34,158 bases of DNA from JACQNR01 sp049515175 (lineage in GTDB: Bacteria; Acidobacteriota; Terriglobia; UBA7540), in NCBI GenBank assembly GCA_049515175.1, contig JBEKUI010000013.1, forward strand, positions 1 through 34,158, given 5' to 3'. A model generated the notes under the pieces. The model saw only the letters and a list, made by a program, of their open reading frames with translations, did no database searches and was not told the DNA's origin. The number at the start of each line of letters is the position of its first letter. Within the stretch, counting starts at the first letter, position 1. This document shows, piece after piece, positions 1 through 8,605 of the stretch. The translations under genes and the position numbers were made by a program.

Positions 1-392
1 CGAGAAGCCTTTGTTTGCGACGGCTCGCTACCCGGCTGGTTTTCAAACGAGATAGGCGCAACACCAATCGACGGTCAGGATGGTGGAAAGGAGAGCTAAG
101 TTACTGAAACCAAAGGGTCGCAGTAGCGGGCAAGGTGCAACAGATTTGTTCCCCCAACCGGGAGATTTTCCTCTTGGTTCACCAGCGTCAGGGACCCTCG
201 ACGTGGCCTCGCGGATGGCGGGGAGGGCGAGGAGTCGACGCCGGAGGAGACCTCGATGGTGATTCACCGCCTTGTCCATCCGCTGCGTGGGAGTATCAGG
301 CGCGTCTTCCGCGACTGACTCGCGTGCGCGGGCCGCGGCGCTTTGGGGGCAGCCTGACCCAAAAACCTTGTGAGAATTCAAATCTGGCGGGT
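1..392. other. No recognisable gene
   Basis: Open frames exist on both strands but none gives recognisable protein sequence, and the frame that leads into the following broken gene shows family-like sequence only from about position 393. I read this stretch as decayed or non-coding DNA at the edge of a rearranged region. No promoter, repeat or RNA gene was identified in it. Confidence 0.5.
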
Positions 393-857
393 ATGTTGTG
401 GGTAGGGGACAAGGATGAGGAGCGGCGCAGGAGGGTGGGATACAAGAGCCTTGAAGCTTACCTGGAGGAGAAGTTCCCGGACTCCCGGAGGAAGGCATAT
501 TACCTCATGTCGATCCGTGACCAACTGGCGCAAATCCCGGCGCCCGAGATCGAAGAACTGGGCTGGTCCAAGGCGTTGGAACTGGCGAAAGTGGCGCGGA
601 GTGAAGGACGACGATTTGACTGTGCAACCTGGTTGCACAGGGCGCAGGAGTCGACGTAGCAGGAGTTGAAGGAGGCGGTGCACAAGACCTTCATGGGCGA
701 AGACTACGAGCCCTACGAGATGGTTTACTTCAAGCTGTTCGAGAGTCAGTTGCCGGTGGTGAGGGCCCTGTACGTGGTCTCGCGGATGGTGGGGACGGAG
801 CGCTCGCGGGGGTACTGCCTGGAACTGGTGTGCGCGGATTTCCTGGCGGGGACAGCT
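393..857 (+). pseudogene. Broken conserved hypothetical gene (in-frame stop)
   Basis: One frame reads a coherent, charged, helical protein (WVGDKDEER, then YKSLEAYLEEKFPDSRRKAYYL, shown here only in part for length) that is cut by an amber TAG at 657-659 and then continues in the same frame (KEAVHKTFMGEDYEPYEMVYF, again a partial quote) to CADFLAG. Continuation of the same type of sequence after the stop, without frameshift, argues for one gene killed by a nonsense mutation. It lacks a proper N-terminus, and its 3' end runs straight into a fragment of an unrelated peptidase gene. The sequence resembles a family of unknown function that I associate, from memory only, with accessory DNA in Acidobacteriota and Deltaproteobacteria; this could not be checked. 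Translational readthrough is possible but unlikely given the missing ends. Confidence 0.55.
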
Positions 858-1011
858 CTACATTCGGTATGAAGATACGATTGTAGGGACGGATAGCGGT
901 TACGAATATTTCACTGACTTCCTGCCGTCCAAGCTCGATGACCTCGAAAAACTTGTCAAGGAAGGCGGCATCGTTCAGAATGTTCCGCCGATGCCTGCGT
1001 CCCAGAGGTAA
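841..1011 (+). pseudogene. C-terminal fragment of an M24 (Xaa-Pro) metallopeptidase
   Basis: The frame contains GQLYIRYEDTIVGTDSGYE followed by a short acidic helix (PSKLDDLEKLVKEGG) and a proline-rich tail (QNVPPMPASQR) before a TAA stop. This is the pattern at the very end of M24 aminopeptidases, where IRYEDT..VT..GYE carries a metal-ligand glutamate and the tail lies after the pita-bread domain. All upstream peptidase sequence is absent, so only about 50 codons remain. The fragment starts inside the end of the preceding broken gene, in a different frame, so a deletion or recombination event joined the two. There is no start codon or ribosome binding site of its own, and it should not yield a product. 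Confidence 0.6.
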
Positions 1012-1083
1012 ACTGAACGTTCTTAAGGTCTGAGAGCAATCTCTCAGCCCAATTCATGAAACCCACGCGCCACGAGAACCCGC

Positions 1084-3153
1084 ATGAATAAAGGACCAAA
1101 GCCACGGTTGAGGATCACAACGGCCAGGATTCTCATTGTCATTTTGCTTGCTCTATCGGCAATCGCCGCATCTATCGCCCGCCAATCGCAGGAGAGCGCT
1201 CCGCCTCCCGCAGTGAAGGCAGCGCTCTCACCCACGGCGGTTTACTGGAACCAGTCCCCGCTCTATCCCAACACGTTCGCGCCGCTGCCGCTCGGTTCGA
1301 TCAAGCCGCGTGGCTGGCTGAAGCGCCAGCTGGAAATTCAGGCCAGCGGCCTGAGCGGCCATCTCGACGAATTCTGGCCCGACCTGCGCGACAGCGGCTG
1401 GATTGGCGGGTCCGGCGAAAGCTGGGAGCGCGGTCCATACTTTCTGGACGGCCTGGTGCCACTCGCTTACACGCTCGACGATCCGCGCCTCATCGCCAAA
1501 GTGAAGAAGTGGGTCGAATGGACCATCCAGCATCAGCGCGCCGATGGCCGCATTGGGGCGGAACTTGGGCGCGGCCAGTATCGGACCGTTCGCCAGGAGA
1601 GCGATACCTGGTGGCCCAACATGATCATGCTGAAGGTCCTCACGCAATACCAGGAGGCCACCGGCGATCCGCGCGTCATTCCCCTCATGGAAAAGTATTT
1701 CGATTACCAGATGAAACTGCTCGATCAGGCGCCATTGCGGGAGTGGGCGGAGCACCGCTGGGCGGATGAGGTTCTCAGTCTCATCTGGCTTTACAACCGC
1801 ACCGGAAATGCCAAGGCTCTGGAATTGGCTCGCGCGCTGCACAAACAGGCGTTCGACTGGAAGGCGAATTTCGCCGACTTCAAAAATACACAGAAAACCG
1901 TCAAGGGGACTGAGACCCTGCACTCGCACGGCGTCAACAACGCCATGGCGATCAAGACCTCGGCGGTGTGGTGGCAAATCTCAGGTGATTCGACCGACCG
2001 GGAGGCGATTCATCAACTCTACGACCGGCTCGACCACTATCATGGCCAGGTGACGGGCGTTCACAGTTGTGATGAGCACTTGGCAGGTCTGGATCCGACC
2101 CAGGGGACCGAGCTCTGCACGGTCGTTGAGGCAATGTACTCGCTGGAAGAATCCCTAGCGATTCTGGGCGAACCGGCGTTGGGCGACCGCCTGGAGCGAA
2201 TTTCTTTCAACGCCCTCCCCGCACCTTTCAAGAAAGATATGTGGGCACACCAGTACGACCAGCAGGCGAATCAGGTATTGTGCAGCGTGCTGGAACGGAA
2301 TTGGACAGACAACGGGCCGGACTCAAACATTTTTGGCCTCGAGCCCAACTTCGGCTGTTGCACCTCCAACATGCACCAGGGCTGGCCAAAGTTTGCCTCG
2401 CACCTCTGGATGGCCACGCGCGAGGGCGGCCTGGTAGCGATCGCCTACGCGCCAAGTCAGGTGAGTGCCAAGGTGGCGAAAGGAACCGAAGTCACCATCG
2501 TGGAAGATACTGATTATCCGTTTCGCAATCGCATTCGCCTGACCGTCTATCCGGCCTCTGCCGCGAAATTCCCTCTCAGGTTGCGCGTGCCGGGCTGGGC
2601 CGAGGGTGCGACGATCACGGTGCAGGGCCAGAAGGAGCCCGCCGTGAAAGCCGGGTCGTTCCACAGCGTCGAGCGGGAGTGGCAATCCGGCGACGTGATC
2701 GAGCTGACGTTCCCCATGAATTTGCAGGTGACGCGCTGGTATCACGACGGCGTGGCCATTGGTCGCGGGCCACTGATCTTTTCTCTGGCGCTCGGGGAAG
2801 ACTGGAGGCAGGTGCGCGGCGAGGCTCCGCATGCGGATTGGGAAGTCCATCCCACCACGCCGTGGAACTACGCGCTGGTCATCAATCCCGAGAAACCAGA
2901 GCAATCGTTGGCAGTAGAAGAGAGCGCTGTCGGCGATCCACCGTTCTCGCCCGAGAGTGCACCGCTGCGGATCAGAGCGAAGGGGCGGCGCGTCCCCGAG
3001 TGGACGTTGGTGAAGGGTTCGGCGGGGCCGCTTCCGGTAAGCCCCGTCGTGACAAGTGAGCCGGAAGAAGATTTGACACTGATCCCGTACGGCTGCACCA
3101 GCCTGCGCGTGACGATCTTTCCGCAGGCCGCGCCGGTCGGCGCCAAACCCTGA
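1084..3153 (+). CDS. GH127-like beta-L-arabinofuranosidase (DUF1680)
   Basis: Predicted exported glycosidase that releases terminal beta-L-arabinofuranose from glycans. Residues 10-32 form a hydrophobic export signal or anchor (ARILIVILLALSAIAASIA). The rest has the length and (alpha/alpha)6 plus beta-sandwich layout of the DUF1680 family, including PRGWLKRQL and WWPNMIMLKVL. In the characterised enzyme HypBA1, zinc is held by Glu338, Cys340, Cys417 and Cys418, with Cys417 as nucleophile. Here E343-L-C345 and the pair C425-C426 (FGCCTSN) match in type and spacing, and E331 (SCDEH) is a candidate acid/base. The Shine-Dalgarno sequence is weak; the ATG was chosen because it directly precedes the signal sequence. 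A GH51 arabinofuranosidase follows 72 nt downstream, so the two are likely co-transcribed and act on the same arabinose-rich substrate. Family assignment is firm, exact specificity is not. Confidence 0.88.
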   Translation: MNKGPKPRLRITTARILIVILLALSAIAASIARQSQESAPPPAVKAALSPTAVYWNQSPLYPNTFAPLPLGSIKPRGWLKRQLEIQASGLSGHLDEFWPDLRDSGWIGGSGESWERGPYFLDGLVPLAYTLDDPRLIAKVKKWVEWTIQHQRADGRIGAELGRGQYRTVRQESDTWWPNMIMLKVLTQYQEATGDPRVIPLMEKYFDYQMKLLDQAPLREWAEHRWADEVLSLIWLYNRTGNAKALELARALHKQAFDWKANFADFKNTQKTVKGTETLHSHGVNNAMAIKTSAVWWQISGDSTDREAIHQLYDRLDHYHGQVTGVHSCDEHLAGLDPTQGTELCTVVEAMYSLEESLAILGEPALGDRLERISFNALPAPFKKDMWAHQYDQQANQVLCSVLERNWTDNGPDSNIFGLEPNFGCCTSNMHQGWPKFASHLWMATREGGLVAIAYAPSQVSAKVAKGTEVTIVEDTDYPFRNRIRLTVYPASAAKFPLRLRVPGWAEGATITVQGQKEPAVKAGSFHSVEREWQSGDVIELTFPMNLQVTRWYHDGVAIGRGPLIFSLALGEDWRQVRGEAPHADWEVHPTTPWNYALVINPEKPEQSLAVEESAVGDPPFSPESAPLRIRAKGRRVPEWTLVKGSAGPLPVSPVVTSEPEEDLTLIPYGCTSLRVTIFPQAAPVGAKP

Positions 3154-3225
3154 TCGCTAGCCGGGGCGCCTGAGCCGCCGGCAATGCGCGTGGGTGTTTC
3201 GAAAGTGTGGAGGAGATTCTCGACC

Positions 3226-4836
3226 ATGACATCGAAATCGCGCCGAAGGTTCTTGCAGCAAGCCTCGACCGCCGGAGCCGCACTGGCGACTGGGCGGTGG
3301 CTGGGCGGGGCAGCACAAGCCCGACCCGAGTTGTCGCCCACGCGAATCTATGTCGATCCGGCGCGCAAAATCGCGCCACTCGACCGCAACCTGCTGGGCT
3401 CGTTCCTCGAGCATTTGGGCCGCGCTATTTACGGTGGGGTCTACGAGCCTGGCTCGAAACTCGCCGACTCCAGCGGCTTCCGTAAGGACGTGTTGGAGGA
3501 AATCCGCCAACTCGGTGTTCCCATCATCCGCTATCCAGGGGGGAATTTCGTCTCCGGCTACAACTGGCTCGACGGTGTCGGCCCCAGAGACAAGCGGCCG
3601 AGGGTGCTCGAGAAGGCCTGGAACTCGATCGAGACAAATCAGTTCGGAGTCAACGATTTCGTCACTTGGTGCCGAGCGGTGGGCGCCGAACCTCTACTCG
3701 GCCTCAATTTCGGAACCGGCACGGCGGAAATGGCCGCGACGCTGGTGGAGTACTGTAACCAGGAAAAAGGCACAAAATGGAGTGACCTGCGGCGCCAACA
3801 CGGGTTTGAAAAACCGCACCATATCAAACACTGGTGCCTGGGCAACGAAATGGACGGTCCCTGGCAGATCGGCCACCTCCCGGCGCGCGAATACGGCCTC
3901 AAGGTCCGCGACGCCGCGCTCCAAATGCGAGCCGTGGACCCCTCCATTCAACTCGTCGCCTGCGGGTCAAGCGGCCCAGGAATGCCAACCTATCTCGAGT
4001 GGGACCGCCAGACGCTGGAAGAATGCTATGACCAGGTGGATGCTCTCTCCCTGCATTGCTACTACGGCAACGATAAGAACGACTCGAGGACCGGAGGCGA
4101 TTCGAGGAAGTTCGTGGCGATGAATCTCGCCATGGATAAACAGATCGAAGAGATCGCCGCGGTCTGCGATTACGTCCGCGGCCGCAAGCGTTCAGCCAAA
4201 AGACTCTGGTTATCCTTTGACGAATGGAACGTCTGGTATCGGGCGCGCAGCGGTGACGGTGGCCGCCAGGAAGCGCCCCACCTGCTGGAAGAAATCTATA
4301 ACCTCGAAGACGCACTGCTCGTCGGGGGGCTGCTCAATTCGCTGCTGCGCCACGCCGATCGTGTCCATATCGCCTGCCTCGCGCAGCTCGTGAACGTCAT
4401 CGCCCCCATCATGACCGATCCCGATGGCCTCTTCCGGCAGACTATCTACTACCCATACGCCTGGGCGCTGCAGTGCGCGCGCGGAGACGTGCTCAACCTG
4501 ATGACGGAGTCGGCTACCTATGGCGGGCAGGACCTCGGCCCAGTGCCGTACCTGGATGTGGCCGGCACAACGGACCCCGCGGGAAAAACGCTGAGCCTTT
4601 TCATTCTGAATCGCGATCTGGACAAATCGCGGGAAGTGGAAGTGGTCTGGCGCGAGGCTCCGCCGCCCCGCGTCGTCGTGTCGCAGGTTCTGACTGGACA
4701 GGACCTCAAAGCCTCCAACAGCTTCGAAAACCCACGGCGAGTCGCGCCGCAGTCGCTTGACGCACCGAAGGCAGCGACCCGGACAACTTTCCAATTGCCA
4801 GCTCGCTCTTATTCGGTGATTCAGTGGGGACCTTGA
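3226..4836 (+). CDS. GH51 alpha-L-arabinofuranosidase, Tat-exported
   Basis: Exo-acting retaining glycosidase expected to remove alpha-L-arabinofuranosyl side chains. The N-terminus SRRRFLQQASTAGAA is a twin-arginine signal, so export in folded form is predicted. The TIM barrel shows the family marks GNFVSGYNWLDGVGP, then CLGNEMDGPW with acid/base E208, and LSFDEWNVW with nucleophile E333; a beta-sandwich domain closes the protein, ending SYSVIQW. The ATG at 3226 was preferred over an in-frame ATG 42 nt earlier because AGGAG lies 10 nt upstream and the Tat motif begins at once. Most studied GH51 enzymes act inside the cell, so an exported one suits work on polymer or long oligosaccharides in the periplasm. 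It sits between a GH127-like enzyme and an SDR gene in what looks like one operon. Confidence 0.9.
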   Translation: MTSKSRRRFLQQASTAGAALATGRWLGGAAQARPELSPTRIYVDPARKIAPLDRNLLGSFLEHLGRAIYGGVYEPGSKLADSSGFRKDVLEEIRQLGVPIIRYPGGNFVSGYNWLDGVGPRDKRPRVLEKAWNSIETNQFGVNDFVTWCRAVGAEPLLGLNFGTGTAEMAATLVEYCNQEKGTKWSDLRRQHGFEKPHHIKHWCLGNEMDGPWQIGHLPAREYGLKVRDAALQMRAVDPSIQLVACGSSGPGMPTYLEWDRQTLEECYDQVDALSLHCYYGNDKNDSRTGGDSRKFVAMNLAMDKQIEEIAAVCDYVRGRKRSAKRLWLSFDEWNVWYRARSGDGGRQEAPHLLEEIYNLEDALLVGGLLNSLLRHADRVHIACLAQLVNVIAPIMTDPDGLFRQTIYYPYAWALQCARGDVLNLMTESATYGGQDLGPVPYLDVAGTTDPAGKTLSLFILNRDLDKSREVEVVWREAPPPRVVVSQVLTGQDLKASNSFENPRRVAPQSLDAPKAATRTTFQLPARSYSVIQWGP

Positions 4837-4958
4837 CGGTCATTCCCGAGCACCGGATTCGCAGCAGGAACAGGCAACCCGGACTGAATAGCTGAGGCGG
4901 CATCCTCAGAAGCGCGCGGACGGGAGATGAATTGGCAGAAGATTACGAGAGGTGAGGA

Positions 4959-5750
4959 TTGGACCTCGGTCTCAAAAACAGAGTAGCGATGGTGGCGGGC
5001 GCAAGCCGCGGGCTGGGATTTGCGATTGCTCGCGAGCTGGCTCGAGAAGGCGTGCGCGTTTCGATCTCATCACGCGATGCGGCAGCCATTTCCAGCGCCG
5101 CCGCGAAGATTCGCGCTGAGTCCGGCGCCGAGGTTCTCGGTGTTGCCGCCGATGTTCGCGTGTCCGAAGCCCTCGCTGCCTGGCACCGCGCCACCCTCGA
5201 GAAGTTCGGAGGCATCGATTTGCTGGTCACCAACTCCGGCGGCCCTCCGGCGGGAACGTTCGAAAGCTTTGACGACGCCGCCTGGCAAAACGCCTTCGAG
5301 TTGCTCGTCCTGAGCGCGATCCGGATGGTCCGGCTGGCCGCACCTTCCATGTCGGCGCGAGGCGGCGGGAGCATCCTGATACTGACCTCGTCTTCTGTGA
5401 AGGAGCCGGTGACGAACCTGACGCTCTCCAATGTGATTCGCCCTTCCGTGACGGCCCTGGCCAAATCGCTGGCCAACGAACTTGCCGGACGGAACATCCG
5501 CGTCAATCACCTCCTCCCGGGACGCATCGCCACCGACCGCCTCAAAGAACTGGACACGATCAACAGCCAGAAGGCAGGTATTTCCGTCGAGGACCACCAG
5601 CGACGCATCTTCGCGACCATCCCCCTGGGTCGGTACGGGCAGCCGGAAGAGTTCGCGCGGGCAGCCGCCTTCCTGCTCTCCGACGCCGCCTCCTATATCA
5701 CCGGAGCAAGCTTGCAGGTGGATGGCGGGTTGATTCGCAGCGTCATGTAA
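4959..5750 (+). CDS. SDR-family oxidoreductase with altered active site
   Basis: Rossmann-fold protein of the short-chain dehydrogenase/reductase superfamily, 263 residues, about the usual size. The NAD(P)-binding motif AGASRGLGFAIA lies at residues 14-25 and the NSGGP turn replaces the common NNAG. The catalytic serine region (ILTSSSVKEP) is present, but the YxxxK motif is not: the aligned segment reads S157-NVI-R161, so Tyr is Ser and Lys is Arg. Similar replacements are found in a branch of FabG-like proteins, from memory, so the gene need not be dead; activity by another mechanism or a non-catalytic role is possible. Translation starts at TTG with GAGAGG just upstream. It follows the GH51 gene by 122 nt and may belong to the same unit. 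No specific substrate can be assigned. Confidence 0.75.
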   Translation: MDLGLKNRVAMVAGASRGLGFAIARELAREGVRVSISSRDAAAISSAAAKIRAESGAEVLGVAADVRVSEALAAWHRATLEKFGGIDLLVTNSGGPPAGTFESFDDAAWQNAFELLVLSAIRMVRLAAPSMSARGGGSILILTSSSVKEPVTNLTLSNVIRPSVTALAKSLANELAGRNIRVNHLLPGRIATDRLKELDTINSQKAGISVEDHQRRIFATIPLGRYGQPEEFARAAAFLLSDAASYITGASLQVDGGLIRSVM

Positions 5751-5807
5751 AGCCCCATTTTGTCGGGGGAGACTCGCCCCAGCGGGCGGTCAGTTAGCCG
5801 TGGGCAA

Positions 5808-5826
5808 GTGTTCCAAAATGGAACAC
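5808..5826. promoter_or_regulatory. Perfect inverted repeat, candidate operator
   Basis: GTGTTCCA-AAA-TGGAACAC is a perfect 8-bp palindrome with a 3-nt spacer, lying about 90 nt upstream of the proline dehydrogenase start. Its form fits a dimeric regulator site better than a terminator, since no T-run follows. The regulator is unknown, and a role at the end of the upstream SDR gene cannot be excluded. Confidence 0.4.
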
Positions 5827-5917
5827 TAATAGGTATGCAATGAGCGCCTTGGGTGCCAGAATGTCCGACGGACGCAACGATAGATAATTTGTCTGTGAAG
5901 GCGAGGCCAAAAAAGAG

Positions 5918-6844
5918 ATGAGTGTCATGCGCAGCGTGCTTCTGGCTGGTTCGCAGAGCGCGTGGCTGCGTCGGCAGGCGCCGCGGCTGTGGTTTGTGCG
6001 CAAGAGCGTCTCGCGCTTCATGCCCGGCGAAACCGTCGATGCCGCGCTGGAAGCCGCTGTCGGCCTGTGCGACCAGCGCCTCGGAACGGTCTTCACCTGC
6101 CTGGGCGAAAACGTCACCGACGCGGCGGAAGCCACCCAGGTCGCCCACCACTACCTGATGGTCCTCGATCGCATTCGCGAGAAGGGATTGCCCACGGAAA
6201 TTTCCGTCAAGCTCACGCACTTGGGCCTGGATCTCGATCTCGAGCTCTGCTCTTCACTCCTCGCCCAGCTCATCGAGCGTGCCGGCCGGGCGAGCGTGGT
6301 CTGGGTTGACATGGAGGCGAGCAACTACGTGGACGCGACGCTGGAGATTTTCCGCCGCGCCCGCCACACATACTCCAATGTCGGCATCTGCCTGCAGGCT
6401 TATCTCCGCCGCACGGGAAAGGACCTGGAATCGCTGATCCCCATGGGAGCCGCCGTTCGTCTGGTGAAGGGCGCCTATCGCGAACCGCCGGAGATTGCTT
6501 TTCCGCAGCAGGAGCAGATCGATGACAGCTTCTTCGCGCTGAGCCAGCGGATGCTGAGCGACGAGGCGCGACGGGCCGGCGTGCGCGCGGCGATTGGCAC
6601 GCACGACCCGCGGCTGATTCGCCGCATTCAGGAATGGGTGCAGGCGAAGAACCTCAGCAGGAGTGATTCCTGCGAGTTTCAAATGCTTTTCGGGATTCAG
6701 CGAGCCCTCCAGCTCCGGCTCGTCGAGGAAGGCTGGAAGTCCATCGTGCTGATTGCCTACGGAAGCTACTGGTTTCCGTGGTTCATGCGGCGGCTGGCCG
6801 AGCGGCCGGCCAATACGTTACTGATGGTGAGAAACCTTTTCTGA
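5918..6844 (+). CDS. Proline dehydrogenase (monofunctional PRODH)
   Basis: FAD-dependent, membrane-associated enzyme that oxidises L-proline to delta-1-pyrroline-5-carboxylate, the first step of proline catabolism. At 308 residues it has the length of the stand-alone form, without the P5C dehydrogenase domain of PutA. Family motifs appear in order: ISVKLTHLG (K99), QAYLRRTGKDL (160-170), VRLVKGAYREP (180-190), GTHDPRLI (228-235), EFQMLFG (253-259) and RRLAERPAN (291-299), the last carrying the substrate-binding arginines. An ATG three codons inside is an alternative start. An APC-type amino-acid permease begins 80 nt downstream, so the pair plausibly serves uptake and oxidation of proline. 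It is unrelated to the surrounding sugar genes. No P5C dehydrogenase gene is seen in the window. Confidence 0.9.
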   Translation: MSVMRSVLLAGSQSAWLRRQAPRLWFVRKSVSRFMPGETVDAALEAAVGLCDQRLGTVFTCLGENVTDAAEATQVAHHYLMVLDRIREKGLPTEISVKLTHLGLDLDLELCSSLLAQLIERAGRASVVWVDMEASNYVDATLEIFRRARHTYSNVGICLQAYLRRTGKDLESLIPMGAAVRLVKGAYREPPEIAFPQQEQIDDSFFALSQRMLSDEARRAGVRAAIGTHDPRLIRRIQEWVQAKNLSRSDSCEFQMLFGIQRALQLRLVEEGWKSIVLIAYGSYWFPWFMRRLAERPANTLLMVRNLF

Positions 6845-6924
6845 TGGGTGGCGCCCGCGACGGGCGCAAGCAATAAACACAGGGCGGTCCGCATAACTGC
6901 GTTGCGCAGTCTCACGGAGGTCTG

Positions 6925-8424
6925 ATGACCGATTCCGATGCTCCCGTCCAGGCACCGGTGGCCGCCCCGCGCGGGGACGGATTCGTCCGCGGCCTGGGAC
7001 TCTTCGATTCGGTGATGACGGTGGCTGGAGCGATGATCGGCTCCGCCATCTTCATCGTCGCCGCTGACATGGCGCGGGAGACGGGCAGCCCCGGGGGCGT
7101 GCTGACGGGCTGGGTGATCACCGGAGTGCTGACGGTGGCGGCGGCGCTCTCCTACGGCGAACTCGCTTCCATGATGCCGCACGCCGGGGGCATGTACATC
7201 TATCTGCGCGAAGCCTATTCGCCCGTCATGGGATTCCTCTACGGCTGGACGCTCTTCGCGGTGATCCAGGCCGGGACCATCGCCGCCGTAGCGGTGGGAT
7301 TTGCACGCTTCACGGGAGTCCTCTGGCCGCTGATTTCGGAAGACCGCTATCTAATCTCACCCTTCCATATTTCGCCGGGGTATGCGATTTCGCTTTCCAC
7401 CGCGCAGTTGCTCGCCGTCCTGAGCATCCTGCTCCTCACCTGGACGAACGCCCGCGGGCTCGTTTACGGCAAGATCGTTCAGAACGTTTTCACCACGGCC
7501 AAGACCGGCGCACTGGTGGCGATTATTGTGGCAGGAATTTTTGTGGGCCGTAGCGCCAGCGCGGTGGCCGCCAACTTCAGCGATCTCTGGACTCCGCGCG
7601 GTTACAGCCCGATCGTTCCGGGGCTCGACGCCGGCACGCTCTTTGGAGTGATCGTCGCAATCGCCGTCACCCAGACCGGCTCGCTCTTCGCCGCCGATTC
7701 CTGGCACGACGTCACCTTCGCCGCCGATGAGGTGAAGAACCCCCAGCGGACGCTTCCCCTCGCACTCGGCATCGGCTGCGCCGTGGTCACCTTGCTCTAC
7801 GTCCTGGTCAATCTCGCCTACTTGATGGCGCTGCCTCTTGCCGGCATCCAGCAGGCGCCCTCCGACCGCGTCGCCACCGCCGCCCTTCAGGCGATTTTCC
7901 CCGGCACGGGCACAGTGTTGATGGCGCTGGCCATCATGGTCTCGACCTTCGGCTGCAACAACACGTTGATTCTGGCGGGAGCGCGTGCCTACTATGCCAT
8001 GGCGCGCGACGGCCTGTTCTTCAAGTCCGCCGGCCGGCTGAACAAGGCCCACGTTCCTGGGCGGTCGCTCCTCGCGCAGGGAATCTGGTCCTGCCTGCTC
8101 GTCCTGCCCAGAACCTTCAATCCCGCCACCGGAAAGTACGGCAGTCTCTACAGCAACCTGCTCGATTACGTTATCTCGGCGGCACTGATCTTCTACATTC
8201 TCACCATCGCGGGCCTCTTCCGGCTGCGCAAGAAGCGGCCCGACGCGGAGCGCCCCTACCGCGCCTTCGGGTATCCCGTGGTCCCCGCCGTCTATATTCT
8301 TGGCGCGCTGGCCATCGTCGCGGCGCTCGTCGCCTACCGGCCTTCGACGACCTGGCCCGGATTCATCATCGTGCTGTGCGGACTGCCCGTGTACTTGCTG
8401 CTGCGGCGCTCGCGCGCCATGTAG
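6925..8424 (+). CDS. APC-family amino-acid permease
   Basis: Inner-membrane secondary transporter of the amino acid-polyamine-organocation superfamily, 499 residues with about twelve hydrophobic segments. The first helix carries the family signature AGAMIGSAIF (the GxG unwound region that binds the substrate amino group), and LSYGELASMMPHAGGMYIY in the second helix and EVKNPQRTLP after the sixth are also typical. A clear GGAGG lies 4 nt before the ATG. It follows proline dehydrogenase closely on the same strand, which suggests a role in amino-acid, perhaps proline, import; the exact substrate cannot be read from the sequence. The gene ends before an intergenic palindrome and faces a convergent glycosidase gene. 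Confidence 0.85.
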   Translation: MTDSDAPVQAPVAAPRGDGFVRGLGLFDSVMTVAGAMIGSAIFIVAADMARETGSPGGVLTGWVITGVLTVAAALSYGELASMMPHAGGMYIYLREAYSPVMGFLYGWTLFAVIQAGTIAAVAVGFARFTGVLWPLISEDRYLISPFHISPGYAISLSTAQLLAVLSILLLTWTNARGLVYGKIVQNVFTTAKTGALVAIIVAGIFVGRSASAVAANFSDLWTPRGYSPIVPGLDAGTLFGVIVAIAVTQTGSLFAADSWHDVTFAADEVKNPQRTLPLALGIGCAVVTLLYVLVNLAYLMALPLAGIQQAPSDRVATAALQAIFPGTGTVLMALAIMVSTFGCNNTLILAGARAYYAMARDGLFFKSAGRLNKAHVPGRSLLAQGIWSCLLVLPRTFNPATGKYGSLYSNLLDYVISAALIFYILTIAGLFRLRKKRPDAERPYRAFGYPVVPAVYILGALAIVAALVAYRPSTTWPGFIIVLCGLPVYLLLRRSRAM

Positions 8425-8454
8425 CAGTGGTTTCCGACCGGCGGTGCTACCGTA

Positions 8455-8476
8455 GGGGCGATTCACGAATCGCCCC
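8455..8476. repeat. REP-like palindrome
   Basis: GGGGCGATTC-AC-GAATCGCCCC is a perfect 10-bp inverted repeat with a 2-nt centre, placed between the convergent permease and glycosidase genes. Palindromes of this type (GTAGGGGCGATTC..) recur in intergenic DNA of many Acidobacteriota and other soil bacteria. It could also act as a bidirectional terminator, although no T-run is attached. Confidence 0.55.
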
Positions 8477-8605
8477 ATTTCACGGGGCACTTCGTGAATT
8501 ACTCCTCCACTTTAGCTCTGCTTTCCTAACGCCAAGGCTGGAGCCGGCTGGAAATCGGCGCTACGGCGCTAATAGGCTACTGTAAGTTCGCGGCGGGATG
8601 ATTGC

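Noticed and set aside
1228..1977. 249-codon open frame on the minus strand
   Set aside because: Antisense to the GH127-like gene, with no ribosome binding site or recognisable protein sequence.
7357..8490. 377-codon open frame on the minus strand
   Set aside because: Antisense to the APC permease; the product is charged, Gly/Arg-rich and without motifs.
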